Origin: CAZTAO01 sp964611645
Lineage (GTDB): Bacteria > Armatimonadota > UBA5829
Assembly: GCA_964611645.1 (NCBI GenBank)
Contig: CAZTAO010000021.1
Coordinates: 8,137-72,136, forward strand
Direction: 5' to 3'
DNA length: 64,000 bases
The position numbers and the translations under genes were made by a program. Below, in pieces: positions 42,594 through 52,509 of this stretch; the first letter of the stretch is position 1; each line of letters begins with the position of its first letter. Under the pieces are notes generated by a model. The model was given only the letters and a program-made list of their open reading frames with translations. It was not told where the DNA came from and did no database searches.

Positions 42594-43625
42594 CTAGTCT
42601 TGACTAAACGTATAAAGAGCAACCTCGCCCGCGCCGTGGTTGGCCGACAAGAGACACTTGCCCTCGGGTGTATCGAACACAAGGAACTGAGTCGGTCCGA
42701 CTCCGGCGTCTATCTCAGTGTTATCGAATGCACTCAGGTCGGCAGAGCCTGGTCTGAGGCAGGCCAGATCCTTACCCCCACCCCGATTCCCGACGAGTAT
42801 GGCAGGTTTGCCCAGCAGTTCCCCTGCCCACAAGGCGTGCCCGAAGGCGATCTCATGCTCATAAACCTGGCTGTAGCCCGAACCGGTGTCTTTGTATACC
42901 CGCAATTTGTCTCCGTGGAACGGCTCGATGGTGACGATTTCCTCGTTTCCATCACCGTCAAGGTCAAATGCGACCGCCTCGCTGACTTCCTGCGGCATCA
43001 GATGATCTATCACCCAGCCCTCTTGCACGCGCTCTGGAACGCGAACGGCAAAGACTCCCTCTGCGCCGGTAACAAGCACGACGTCGCGACCTTTGAGCCT
43101 GCTTCTGCACATTCCATGGTTCCGAGTGATACCTGTCATTATCTGCTTCAGAGGCCACTGTCGGGATAGGTCACTCGGAATCTCAGCCACATACAGAGCG
43201 CCGGGCTTGGACCAGTCGTCTCGGAACGCCTTGTTCTCACACAACGCCGCCGCCAGCACGAAGTTTCGGCCCTCAACTGAGATAACCTCAAACCGGTGGA
43301 TGAATGGCAGGTCGAACACCCTTCTAGTGCGCCACTGACCATCGACCCACTCCGACAACACAACCCCCGCGCCCTCGGACTGAAAAACCGGGAAGAACTC
43401 CTGAATGCCCAGGAATGCGTTATCTCTGCCGGGTATGCCAGCAAGAGTCATACTCCCTCCTGGACCATCCCATACAACCGATGGCTTCCAGTCTGGCGAC
43501 GAGAAACTCAAGCATTTCCCGTGGCCCTCGGTTGCAGCCAGCAGATGCCTTTGGCCATTGATTGCGATGCTGCTGACTACATAGACCACATCCAGGTCAG
43601 CCAAATGTCTCTTAGTAACTATCAA
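42594..43625 (-). CDS. FG-GAP/VCBS-like propeller protein, cytoplasmic
   Basis: 343 residues from TTG 43625, overlapping the upstream stop as TTGA. It has no signal peptide. Several beta-propeller-like strands include one clear calcium-type repeat, AVAFDLDGDGNEEIVTIEP, and the ending TPEGKCLLSANHGAGEVALYTF. No enzyme motif is seen. Its coupling to the sugar isomerase and URO-D-family genes suggests a role in the same catabolic step. Confidence 0.7.
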   Translation of the reverse strand: MIVTKRHLADLDVVYVVSSIAINGQRHLLAATEGHGKCLSFSSPDWKPSVVWDGPGGSMTLAGIPGRDNAFLGIQEFFPVFQSEGAGVVLSEWVDGQWRTRRVFDLPFIHRFEVISVEGRNFVLAAALCENKAFRDDWSKPGALYVAEIPSDLSRQWPLKQIMTGITRNHGMCRSRLKGRDVVLVTGAEGVFAVRVPERVQEGWVIDHLMPQEVSEAVAFDLDGDGNEEIVTIEPFHGDKLRVYKDTGSGYSQVYEHEIAFGHALWAGELLGKPAILVGNRGGGKDLACLRPGSADLSAFDNTEIDAGVGPTQFLVFDTPEGKCLLSANHGAGEVALYTFSQD

Positions 43626-44551
43626 TGATTACACCTCTCTGCAAACTCATCCCACGCCGCAAACACAAACTCCCGCCCTGCGCGTTCGGTCTCCCACGGG
43701 TCGCCGTTCTTTTCTCCGCGTACCTCGACAGAAACCCCCGGTCTCTTCTCGCCCAGCAGCCCGCAATTCACCCCGGCCTGGAACAAGTCTGCACATTTCT
43801 GAACAGTCATAAACCCAGGCGCGCCCATCGGCATGTGGTGGTCGCCGTAGCTGGGATAGTTCCTGTCCAGGACCGCGTTCGCCAGGTGCATCTGGGCAAT
43901 GCAGTCCTGGTATTTGCACATACTGGCGACAATGTCTTCTTCGCAGAGGGCTGAGTGCGCTGTATCCCACGATAGCCCGGCATCGGGGAATTGCTGTTTC
44001 ACACGCCTCAGCATAGAAGCCGCTTCATCGGTCGGGCCGATAAGGAAGTTCTTGTGGGCTTCTCTGTCCAAGGGTTCCAGCAGCAGTCGCATTGGCTTGT
44101 GTCTTTCCAGGGCCTCGCATATCTCAATGAAACTCCGATACAACTGCTCCTTTGCCTGATGACGCAACGCCGGGCCAGGGTCGGGGCCACTCAGGACGGC
44201 GAATGAGTTCGTTCCGCACTCGGCGCACAGCGGCATCCAATCGATCATTCTTGCAACCGACTTCCCGCGCAGATTCTCGTCTACCGAGGACAGGTTCAGC
44301 TTCTCAGTTATCAGGACCATCGACATCCACTGCGTCAGGACGAGACCGCTCTTGTCGACAACTTCGCCCATGCGTTTGCGGTCAGCCGGATCGGCAACAT
44401 CCGCCATCTCGATTCCTCGGTAGAACCCCTCATCAGCCACTCGTTCGACAGCGTCGGCGAGGACTGACTTTGCGCCGTAGAAGTGGAAGTGGGTCTCGCT
44501 GAGGAGTACGCTCGGCGATATGAAATCGTATATGTCGGGTCCAGCCGGCAT
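43622..44551 (-). CDS. Sugar phosphate isomerase/epimerase (xylose-isomerase-like TIM barrel)
   Basis: 309 residues from ATG 44551, 4 bases after the upstream stop (GGGAGG just before); a longer frame to 44650 lies inside that gene. Metal-ligand positions of the family are seen in order: LLLEPLD, LSWDTAHSAL, IAQMHLANA and VSVEVRGE. Members isomerise or epimerise sugars and inositols; the substrate is unknown. Confidence 0.85.
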   Translation of the reverse strand: MPAGPDIYDFISPSVLLSETHFHFYGAKSVLADAVERVADEGFYRGIEMADVADPADRKRMGEVVDKSGLVLTQWMSMVLITEKLNLSSVDENLRGKSVARMIDWMPLCAECGTNSFAVLSGPDPGPALRHQAKEQLYRSFIEICEALERHKPMRLLLEPLDREAHKNFLIGPTDEAASMLRRVKQQFPDAGLSWDTAHSALCEEDIVASMCKYQDCIAQMHLANAVLDRNYPSYGDHHMPMGAPGFMTVQKCADLFQAGVNCGLLGEKRPGVSVEVRGEKNGDPWETERAGREFVFAAWDEFAERCNH

Positions 44552-44555
44552 TGTG

Positions 44556-45746
44556 TCATGCCCTCCCGTATTCCCAGCATGCGTCGCGCAAAGCCAGAAT
44601 GTTCTCATAGCTCGACCTGGGGCTGAGGCAGCAACCAGAACTGAACACAAACCGGCGCTTGTCCGGCAGCGTCTCGAAGAGGTCGCGAACGCTGGCGAAG
44701 ATGCGCCCCCTGGCGTCCGAGCCTTTCATTTCTTCCTCAGTGTAAGTCATTCCGCCCTGCAGCACAAACTTCGGGCCAAGCAGCTTGCGCGCATCCCCGA
44801 ATCCCAGATCACCCAGCGGAGGAGGCGCCATGCCCTCCATGCCATCAACTCCCGAATCAGCGCATAATTTGATAACCCCGGCCAACTGCCCGCAGGCGTG
44901 AGTGAAGAGCAGTTTTCCACGCTCGTGAATAACTTCAGATATCTGGCGGAACGAGTGTCCACAGAAGTCATCGAAGAACGGCGGACCATACATCATCGAG
45001 TCCATATTGTCGCCGGAGGTGAAGACCAGTGTGCCGGGAATGTCCGCAGCTTTCCTGACCAGTTCCAGCCGTTTGGCTTCGTACAGCCGCACTAGCTCCA
45101 TCACCTTGTCGGGATAGTCGCAGATGAAGTATATCGCCTGTTCCGGACCAGCGAGCCAGTGGAGGATTTTGAGCGGGGTCGGAGGTATGCGGAAATGCGC
45201 GACGCCATCATCAGCCAGCTCCGCCTGCAATTTCACCCATCGATCGACGTTGATGTGAAACTCGATATCAGAGAGCAGCGCCCGAACTCTCTCAAAGTCC
45301 CTGTTGAAGTCTGCTAGATAGTGCTTCCCCTCGAACGGCGCGCCAGCGAGTTCATCGTAGACCCATTCGGCGGTCAGTTCGCCTTTGGGAGTCGAGATGA
45401 CGTCGGTGCGATTGGAGAGGCCTTTGAAGTCGATATTGCCGTTTGGGCCGAAGACATCCATCATGCAACTCTTGACCACAGGCTGCCGGAGTTTCGCTCC
45501 CGAATACTCGCTTCTCAATGAGCACTGAGAATACCCTGCGTAGACACAGAAAGCCTCATGTTTAGCGAACACGTCGGCTTTCATCTCGCGAAGCGCGTCC
45601 ATAGCGGTTTCGCAGGCCGCGATCTCAGGCGGCAGTGTCCCGTTGTACTTGTTCACCCAGAACCACTGGTAGACCATAGGAGTCCACGGGACCCTGTCCA
45701 ACTCCAGCCCCGTGTAGGCCCTGATGAGTCGCTCTCTGCCTGTCAA
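44556..45746 (-). CDS. Uroporphyrinogen-decarboxylase-family protein (URO-D-like, probably not haem synthesis)
   Basis: 396 residues from TTG 45746 (GAGAGGTG 8 bases upstream). URO-D fold: LTGRERLIRAYTGLELDRVPW at the N-terminus, HWLAGPEQAIYFICDYPDKVMELV, LFTHACGQLAGVIKLCADSGVDGMEGMAPPPLGD and FSSGCCLSPRSSYENIL. H-x-C-G and SGCCLS resemble the zinc Cys/His positions of corrinoid methyltransferase-like URO-D homologues rather than true HemE. Pairing with a sugar isomerase is common in carbohydrate-degrading bacteria. Reaction not assigned. Confidence 0.85.
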   Translation of the reverse strand: MTGRERLIRAYTGLELDRVPWTPMVYQWFWVNKYNGTLPPEIAACETAMDALREMKADVFAKHEAFCVYAGYSQCSLRSEYSGAKLRQPVVKSCMMDVFGPNGNIDFKGLSNRTDVISTPKGELTAEWVYDELAGAPFEGKHYLADFNRDFERVRALLSDIEFHINVDRWVKLQAELADDGVAHFRIPPTPLKILHWLAGPEQAIYFICDYPDKVMELVRLYEAKRLELVRKAADIPGTLVFTSGDNMDSMMYGPPFFDDFCGHSFRQISEVIHERGKLLFTHACGQLAGVIKLCADSGVDGMEGMAPPPLGDLGFGDARKLLGPKFVLQGGMTYTEEEMKGSDARGRIFASVRDLFETLPDKRRFVFSSGCCLSPRSSYENILALRDACWEYGRA

Positions 45747-45759
45747 CTTGAGGCACCTC

Positions 45760-46860
45760 TCACTTCCCGAAGCAGTAGATCGCGCCGTCGTCCGCACCTA
45801 TAATCATCCGCCCGCCTGCAACCGCGGGAGAAGACTTCACGCCCGCCCCGCTCCTGAACCGCCACACTTGCTTGCCGGAGGCCATGTCCAGTCCGTAGAC
45901 GCTCCCATCCAAAGACCCGAAATACACTCGCCCGCCTGCGATCACAGGTGATGAGTCTATGCCGCCGCTGGTTTTGAATGACCAGAGCGCGCGTCCGTTG
46001 CCTATTGACCGGCAGGTAACCGAACCGCCACGAGACGCAAACACCGCAACGTCTCCCAACACCGCGGCGCTGGCGTAGAAACCACCGTCGGAATCGCCGG
46101 GCTTCTGCTGCCACAGCACTTTGCCGTCGGATACTCTCACGGCCATGCAGTCGCCGTTGAGCGTGCCGACGTATACCACGCCATCTTTGTAGGCAGCGGC
46201 AGCAGAGAGATTCGCATCCACCTTGGCGGATGATCTCTGCTTGCCGGTCTTCAGGTCGATACTGCGCACTTCGCCGTCACACCCGGCAACAATCACTTCG
46301 CCGTTGGCAACGCACGGCGAGCTGTGAACCTGGGCGTCAGCCTTGAAGCTCCACTTCCTCTTGCCGGTCGCGGCATCGAGGCAGTAGAGGTAGTAATCGT
46401 AGGAGCCAAACAGGACTCTGTCGCCCGCAACACTCGCCGAAGAGATGACCTTATCTTGGGCGTGGAACTTCCACTTGGGCTTACCAGTGCCAGCTCCGAG
46501 GGCGTAGAAAGTGCCCTGTTCAGTGCCGAAGAAGACCGCGCCGTTGGAGTAGGCAGGAGCGGCGCTTATCGGCCCACCTGCATTGAACCGCCACATCAAC
46601 TTGCCATCCGACACCCTCAGCGCAAGCATGTCGCCTTTGCGGGTACCAATGAACACTGTCTGCCTCGCGATTGCGGCTGTGGATTCCACGCCTGAATCTG
46701 CCTTGAAAGTCCAGACACGCCTGAGGTTCGCGGGCAAGGTTGACGAAGCTGCCCCTGTCATGTGAGGATTGCCTCTGAAACTGGGCCAGTCGGCAGACGG
46801 CGCAGGCACGGCGCACGAGGCCAAGATGAATGCAAGTATACAGACCAGTATGTAACGCAT
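45760..46860 (-). CDS. PQQ-like (BamB-type) beta-propeller lipoprotein
   Basis: 366 residues from ATG 46860 (AGGAG 8 bases upstream). The lipobox LASC (about residues 12-15) predicts a lipoprotein. The start of the mature protein, DWPSFRGNPHMTG, and repeated units such as VYFGSLDGSVYGLDMASGKQVWRF (several blades) mark a PQQ/BamB-like propeller. There is no evidence that PQQ is bound. It follows the FtsX-type permease gene by 5 bases, so it probably works with that transporter. Confidence 0.88.
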   Translation of the reverse strand: MRYILVCILAFILASCAVPAPSADWPSFRGNPHMTGAASSTLPANLRRVWTFKADSGVESTAAIARQTVFIGTRKGDMLALRVSDGKLMWRFNAGGPISAAPAYSNGAVFFGTEQGTFYALGAGTGKPKWKFHAQDKVISSASVAGDRVLFGSYDYYLYCLDAATGKRKWSFKADAQVHSSPCVANGEVIVAGCDGEVRSIDLKTGKQRSSAKVDANLSAAAAYKDGVVYVGTLNGDCMAVRVSDGKVLWQQKPGDSDGGFYASAAVLGDVAVFASRGGSVTCRSIGNGRALWSFKTSGGIDSSPVIAGGRVYFGSLDGSVYGLDMASGKQVWRFRSGAGVKSSPAVAGGRMIIGADDGAIYCFGK

Positions 46861-46865
46861 AAAGA

Positions 46866-49800
46866 TCACTCCTCACGAAGCGCGGCTATGAGGTCACCCT
46901 TTGTGACCGCGCTTGCGGCTATCCAACTTGAGATCAGTCCCGTGAGAACGATGGCCGCCAGGACACCGATCACCGCCGGCCAGTTCGCCCCGGACTCCAC
47001 AGACTTCAGACGCGGGCTTACCGCAACCATCGCCGACACGCACCCGACCACCGCTCCGATAGCGATAAGCAGAGCATTTTCCAGCAGCAGAATCGACGCG
47101 AGCTTCCCTTTGCCGATACCGTTAGCCGCCATCAGCGCGAACTCCGAACGTCTCTCCATCGCGCTGCGCAGTATGACAATCACCAGGCCCAGCGTGCCCA
47201 GCAGAAGGCCGAAGCCGCCAAGCGCAATGAACATCGAGAGGTATGTATCCTGCACTCTTGCATAGCTGCTGAGAATCTCGGCAGTCGAACGCACCTCCGC
47301 GCCATAATCGCCCAAGCCCTGCCTGAGTATCGCGGCCACTTCGCTCTCGCGGCCTTCAGGAGCCTCCACCAGGAAGTACTTCGGCTGGCTCATGCCGGGA
47401 TACAGCTTCAGGAAGCTTTCTCGCGGGATCAGTATCTCACCCGCGAAGACGCTGCTTGGCAGAAGGCCTGCAAACCTAGCTCTCGCAGTCTGCCCATTGC
47501 CCTGCTTGACCTCGTATTCCCTACCCAGACCACTGTGCAGTATCCACATCACGCTGTTCGCGTCACCGAATGCGGGAATGGATTTGCCCTTCGTATCACT
47601 CAGCAACTGCCAGGGCTTCTCTGTACCAGAGCCTTCGGTTATGACTCCGAAACCACCGCGGTCAAGCATATCCTGCCCCACTCCCAGCAGCCTTGGCGCG
47701 ACGGGACGGTTCATATTGAGACAGCTAACATCGTCACCCGGACTCATCAGGCAGCCGACGAACTTGCACTTGCCCAGCAACTCCACGTCACCCGCTTGGA
47801 ATCCCAGCTTCTCTCTGCCCTTTGCCGTACCAATATCATAGCCGAGCGGAAGAGTTGTGACAATTCTGAGGGCAAAACCGCCTGCGCCTGAGTCCAATCG
47901 GCGGAACTCCATCTTCTGCAGGTTGCTTACGTTGGCCGCGGCGGTCACAATTATGAACACTGCACAGGAAAGCAAACCCGAGATCAGCAGGCTTCTGGCT
48001 CGGTTTGAAGCGGCGTATCTGCCGGCAAGCAAGGCTACACTGATACCCGACTTCCGCAGTGAGGCCAGTCTGAAAAGTATGTGCCTTGCGCCGAGCGACC
48101 CGGCCACAAGGAGCATGGTGCCGGCCACATAGAACACCCAACTCAGGGACTGGGCATCGCCACGTCCGGCTGGAATAACCATTGCGAATGCGGCAACCGC
48201 TAGAATTATCGGGAGCCAAGCTTTCTTCCGCAGATCGGTTTGCTTTGCTGTGTCGGGGGTCCACTTGCCGCCTCGAAGCAGCGAGACAACTGGTTTGCCC
48301 CGATAGGTCCTCGACGCAATCCACGAAGATACGCAGCCAGCCAGGAATCCTGCAATTGCTCCTGCAAGAACCGTTGCCCAGTTAATGTGCAGGCCCACCG
48401 GAGTTGACGCAATCGCCCCGGACCACGCGCCTCCCACCAAACGCACCAGCAGATACGCATAGGCCAAACCAAGAGGCACCCCGAGAACCGACCCCACCAG
48501 CGAGACAATAGCCCCTTCCCCGGCGATCACTCTTGAGACCAGAGAGATCCGCAGGCCCGAGGCAAGCATTATCCCGGCTTCGGAAGCGCGGCTGTCGGCC
48601 ATCAGCCTCATCAATCCCGCCGCCAGACCCAAGCCAGCCAGGAATATGAAGAAACTCATGCTCACGAACAACGAGCGGAAATCGGTGCTGCCCTGTGATG
48701 CCGCGAGAGCCTGCTCGCGCAGAGGCCTGATGCTTATCCCGGAATCCGCCGGACTAAGATTGGCCAGTAACGCTTTCTCCAACTCCGCGCGATCCGGGAG
48801 GACGAGGCTTCCGCCGAGCCGAGGACCCACAAGTACGGAGGTCACCCACCGCTTCTCCAGATCCGGCATTGACGAAGTCCACATCGTTCGCGCAGTCCCA
48901 AGCCTAACAAAGACCTTTGGCGCGGCGCGGTACTTGTCCCAATATGCTTCATCCCGTGGGGTGATCTTTGAGAGATCGACCGGGAACGGTGTGTTCCAGT
49001 CATCAACTCGTTTCGCGTCGGTTATCCCGTGCACCAATGGAGAAAGCGCAGAATCCACGGCAAGGCCGGTCATAGGCAATATGCCCTGGAGGCGAAGCCT
49101 GATGGTCCGGGTGCGGTATGCGCCGTCCGACTGAGGCTCAAGGTATTCAAGAGAATACTGGTCGCCTGCCACAGCGCCCAGATCTTGTGCCGCCCAGGCA
49201 TTCAGCCACATTCCATCAGCGGCGACCGATACATCCTGCGTTGGAAAACCCTGGATACCGGCCACCATGCTGTATGGTATACTTTTCGTCGGCCTTTTTA
49301 CGTTGGCGATTCGAGTTGCCAAGTAGACCGAAGAGAGCTCAGTCCGCAGAGCGCAGTTGTATGCAGCATCCCTAATCGCTCTAGTGTGAGGATCGCTGAG
49401 GGTGATCGAACTGCTGCGAACGGTGAGTGTGTCAGGACGATTGGATGCGGAGACAGTCAGGCCGTGGTCTTCCAGCTTCAGCGCGCTTTTCAGACTACTC
49501 TCCAGCAGAGGCAAGGCTTTGTCTACGGCTAGACCGACCTTCGAGAGAATCGTGTTAGCCTTACCAGCAGCCCCAATGCGCTCCGATAGCTCCGACAGGT
49601 TTACGATGATGCTGCGGGAGGGTTCACTTGCACCAGTCAGCCTGAACCCGGCGGGGCCTTTCTGCGGGAGAACAGAACTCACATCAAGTCGGGTGGAACT
49701 GGCCGTGTCGGAGAGCGATTTCCCGGCGAAGAGGGTATCGGATGGGATTGCTCCAGCCTTGGGGACGGTCAAGATCACGCCGCCGCCGGGCTTCACTCTC

Positions 49801-50237
49801 AAGTCTGATGCCAATGCCTCGCTGACCGCCGCACTGCCCGTGCTAAGCTCCACCCTCTCGGAATCCGGAAACATCTGCAGGAAGCGGTCGTCAACTCCCA
49901 ACACACTTACGTTGGGCACGACAACGTCGGTATCTGCGTTTCGGACCGAGCCTATGGTAAGCAGGACCGGGGCAAACGCCGCGCTTGCCGATTTGAGTTG
50001 GGGGCTCGAGGCCAACTCGTCAGGAAGTTCAGCGTGCAGAGGAGCGGAAGAGGTAACAGCGTAGTCTATGCCGCCGAGACCGGATAGCGCTGAATCCTTG
50101 AGGCTGCCGGTGACCGAGTCCCCGACCACAAGAGAGCCAACTATCACAGCCACGGCCACCGCCACACCCAGCGCGGCCGGAATGGAGGTGCGCCAGTGGA
50201 AAGCCAGGCTGCGGAGAATCAGTCGCGTGAGATTCAA
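46866..50237 (-). CDS. Large FtsX/MacB-type ABC transporter permease
   Basis: 1123 residues from TTG 50237, overlapping the ATPase stop as TTGA. One membrane segment near 20-42 is followed by a large external domain (about 45-510). Then come an FtsX block near 510-605, a middle membrane pair near 675-730 and another near 755-775, a second external region, and a terminal FtsX block (about 1005-1115). This is the double-FtsX arrangement of lipoprotein or peptide exporters that work mechanically on periplasmic partners. Substrate unknown; the flanking propeller lipoprotein is a candidate client. Confidence 0.9.
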   Translation of the reverse strand: MNLTRLILRSLAFHWRTSIPAALGVAVAVAVIVGSLVVGDSVTGSLKDSALSGLGGIDYAVTSSAPLHAELPDELASSPQLKSASAAFAPVLLTIGSVRNADTDVVVPNVSVLGVDDRFLQMFPDSERVELSTGSAAVSEALASDLRVKPGGGVILTVPKAGAIPSDTLFAGKSLSDTASSTRLDVSSVLPQKGPAGFRLTGASEPSRSIIVNLSELSERIGAAGKANTILSKVGLAVDKALPLLESSLKSALKLEDHGLTVSASNRPDTLTVRSSSITLSDPHTRAIRDAAYNCALRTELSSVYLATRIANVKRPTKSIPYSMVAGIQGFPTQDVSVAADGMWLNAWAAQDLGAVAGDQYSLEYLEPQSDGAYRTRTIRLRLQGILPMTGLAVDSALSPLVHGITDAKRVDDWNTPFPVDLSKITPRDEAYWDKYRAAPKVFVRLGTARTMWTSSMPDLEKRWVTSVLVGPRLGGSLVLPDRAELEKALLANLSPADSGISIRPLREQALAASQGSTDFRSLFVSMSFFIFLAGLGLAAGLMRLMADSRASEAGIMLASGLRISLVSRVIAGEGAIVSLVGSVLGVPLGLAYAYLLVRLVGGAWSGAIASTPVGLHINWATVLAGAIAGFLAGCVSSWIASRTYRGKPVVSLLRGGKWTPDTAKQTDLRKKAWLPIILAVAAFAMVIPAGRGDAQSLSWVFYVAGTMLLVAGSLGARHILFRLASLRKSGISVALLAGRYAASNRARSLLISGLLSCAVFIIVTAAANVSNLQKMEFRRLDSGAGGFALRIVTTLPLGYDIGTAKGREKLGFQAGDVELLGKCKFVGCLMSPGDDVSCLNMNRPVAPRLLGVGQDMLDRGGFGVITEGSGTEKPWQLLSDTKGKSIPAFGDANSVMWILHSGLGREYEVKQGNGQTARARFAGLLPSSVFAGEILIPRESFLKLYPGMSQPKYFLVEAPEGRESEVAAILRQGLGDYGAEVRSTAEILSSYARVQDTYLSMFIALGGFGLLLGTLGLVIVILRSAMERRSEFALMAANGIGKGKLASILLLENALLIAIGAVVGCVSAMVAVSPRLKSVESGANWPAVIGVLAAIVLTGLISSWIAASAVTKGDLIAALREE

Positions 50238-50932
50238 CTGGCCGCCTCAAAGGGTTCGAGAATCCCGGTTCTGAGTCGATAGACGCGCCCGAAACGGGAA
50301 GCCTGCTCATAGTTGTGGGTGACTACCAATACCTTGACCTGTGCATTACCTGCTAGATTGAGCAGGATGGAGATGACATTCGCGCCGGACTCTGGGTCCA
50401 GGTTGCCTGTCGGCTCGTCGCACAGCAGCAGTCCCGGTCCGTTCATCAGAGCGCGCGCAACAGCGACACGCTGCCTTTCGCCTCCGGAAAGCTTTGCTGG
50501 GAATGAGTCAGCCTTATCTTTGAGACCAACCTGCTCCAGAAGAGCAAGGGCGGCGGGGGTTAGGTCGGTTGCGTCACTCAGCGACAGGGTCGGCAGCAGG
50601 ACGTTCTCCAGGGCGGTCAACTGGGGGATCAGGTGGTGATCCTGGAACACGAATCCCACTCTGCGAGATCGGAACTGGGCAAGCAGATCGCCGGAAAGCG
50701 CCAACACATCGGTATCGCCAAGTTTCACGGAGCCACGAGTCGCGGTATCCAGCGAGCCGATGATGTGCAGCAGTGTGCTCTTGCCGGAACCTGATGGGCC
50801 GACTATCGCGGCGGTCTCGCCGGGGGTAAGGCTGAGCGTGACATCCCGCAGCACCTCGACAGGGCCTTGGGGAGTGTCGAACGACTTGCCCACATTGGTT
50901 ACAGCGAGTGTTTCTTCAGCCGAATTGGGCAT
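50234..50932 (-). CDS. ABC transporter ATP-binding protein (LolD/MacB type)
   Basis: 232 residues from ATG 50932, 14 bases after the flavoprotein stop; the frame is open to 50995. Walker A GPSGSGKSTLLHIIGSLD, Q-loop VFQDHHLIPQLTALENVLLP, signature LSGGERQRVAVARAL, Walker B LLLCDEPTGNLD and the switch His in VVTHN are intact. The HIIG/LD form is typical of the LolD-MacB-FtsE class paired with FtsX permeases, as is found next door. Confidence 0.95.
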   Translation of the reverse strand: MPNSAEETLAVTNVGKSFDTPQGPVEVLRDVTLSLTPGETAAIVGPSGSGKSTLLHIIGSLDTATRGSVKLGDTDVLALSGDLLAQFRSRRVGFVFQDHHLIPQLTALENVLLPTLSLSDATDLTPAALALLEQVGLKDKADSFPAKLSGGERQRVAVARALMNGPGLLLCDEPTGNLDPESGANVISILLNLAGNAQVKVLVVTHNYEQASRFGRVYRLRTGILEPFEAAS

Positions 50933-50946
50933 ATTTGCTGCTCCAG

Positions 50947-52509
50947 TCAGTTTCGTTTGAGAGAGATAGCTGCGGTTGGGCAGGCCTCGGCGCATTTCTT
51001 CGCGGCAGCTTTGAGACCGTCCGCCACGGACTCACCGAACGGCACAGCTATCCGCACGGTAAACCCTCGTCCAACATACGCCAGCCCAAGCTCCTCCCGC
51101 ATGTCCTCCGCAATCTGGATACATAGTCCACACGAGATGCACTTGCCTGACTCGTACACGACCTCGCTACTGCTGGCCTCGCGCTCCACGGGTCTTCGCT
51201 CTCCCTTGAATCTGGATTGGCTCGCGCCATACTCGATTGCGACAGTACGCAGACGGCACGATTCCAGTTTCGAGCAATCGCACTTCAGACACCGCTGGGC
51301 TTCATACTCAGCTTGCGAACCACTCAGCCCCTCGGAAATCACGGCGGGCTCGCACCGCGCGCCGGGGTTCACATCGTGCATCAGAACCCCCATCTCGTCA
51401 GCGGTCACGTGACCGAGGTGGACCGAGAAGGGCTGGAAAGGCTTTGAGCGAGACTGAACGCCAAGCGAACAGGCAATTTCAATGGCGGCGGCGCGGCCGT
51501 CGGCAACCGTCCGCACGACGTGGTGAGATGGCTTTACCGCAGAACCCGCCGCGAACGCCTTTGGCAGGCTCGTGGCGTGAGAGTTTCTGGCAATCTCGAT
51601 GCCCTCATTACCAGCCGTAACCCTGAGCAGTTCGCAGGCGGTCTTGTCCATAGAGCCTGTCGCAAGCAGAACCGCGTCGAACTCTTTCGCAAGAGCCTCA
51701 AGAAACTTCGCGGAATCAACCTTCTCGCTTTGCCTGAAATGCGCTCCCATGGACTCGATGATGCGTGCTTCGGCCGCCACAATCGCCGGGGCCAGCCTGT
51801 CCGCCCAGTCGCCGTAGACGAGCTTGCCGCCCGGTTCCTCGTGTTCGTCGATGATATCACACGCAATGCCGTCGCGCTGGAGGTAGTACGCGGCAGAAAG
51901 ACCGCAGGGGCCTGCGCCGACTATCGCCACTCGCTGCCCGGCATGGGGCGCAATCTCAGGGATATATGGGCTATCGGAAGCCAGGTCTGCATCGGCAACG
52001 TATCGCTTCAGAAGGCAGATCGAAACTGCAGAGTCTTTCTCGGCCCTCTTGCAGCCCTTTTCGCACAGATTCGGGCATATTCTGCCGAGAGTGGCAGGCA
52101 AGGGAATGTGCTCTTTCACATTCTCAATAGCGTCACGCAGTCGCCCACTCGCGATACACCGGATCATCTCTGCAATGTCCATGTGCGCCGGGCAGACCGA
52201 CTGGCACGGGGCCACACAGTCGCCAAGGTGGTCTCCGAGCAGGAGTTCCAGGGCAGTGCGGCGGGCGGTTTTGATGTCGTCTGTCTCGGACTCCACTTCC
52301 ATTCCGTCCGTAACTTTTGTTGCACACGCTGGGACTAACCCGGGACGACCGTCTACCCGAACCACGCATACCAGGCACGAACTCTGCGCTTCGCAGCCTT
52401 TGAGATAGCACAAGGTCGGAATGCGAATTCCGATACTGTTGGCTGATTCCAGAACGGTCGCGCCATCCGGCACATCCACGGCCCGGTTGTCGATGGTGAG
52501 TCTAGGCAT
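50947..52509 (-). CDS. Ferredoxin - GltD-like flavoprotein, NuoG/NfnB-like subunit of an NAD(P)H:ferredoxin-type complex
   Basis: 520 residues. Residues 1-75 are a [2Fe-2S] domain (Cys 34, 45, 48, 62). About 90-120 carry the HLGDCVAPCQSVCPAH cluster motif. About 120-420 are glutamate-synthase small-subunit-like, with VAIVGAGPCGLSAAYYLQ (FAD) and CPNLCEKGCKRAE. The C-terminus has CLKCDC and CISCGLC...CAEACP clusters. The second, NAD(P)-side motif is weak, as VLLATGSMDK. GltD-like subunits paired with NuoEF-like ones form electron-bifurcating transhydrogenases of the Sporomusa (Stn) type. It overlaps the NuoEF gene by 8 bases. Confidence 0.85.
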   Translation of the reverse strand: MPRLTIDNRAVDVPDGATVLESANSIGIRIPTLCYLKGCEAQSSCLVCVVRVDGRPGLVPACATKVTDGMEVESETDDIKTARRTALELLLGDHLGDCVAPCQSVCPAHMDIAEMIRCIASGRLRDAIENVKEHIPLPATLGRICPNLCEKGCKRAEKDSAVSICLLKRYVADADLASDSPYIPEIAPHAGQRVAIVGAGPCGLSAAYYLQRDGIACDIIDEHEEPGGKLVYGDWADRLAPAIVAAEARIIESMGAHFRQSEKVDSAKFLEALAKEFDAVLLATGSMDKTACELLRVTAGNEGIEIARNSHATSLPKAFAAGSAVKPSHHVVRTVADGRAAAIEIACSLGVQSRSKPFQPFSVHLGHVTADEMGVLMHDVNPGARCEPAVISEGLSGSQAEYEAQRCLKCDCSKLESCRLRTVAIEYGASQSRFKGERRPVEREASSSEVVYESGKCISCGLCIQIAEDMREELGLAYVGRGFTVRIAVPFGESVADGLKAAAKKCAEACPTAAISLKRN

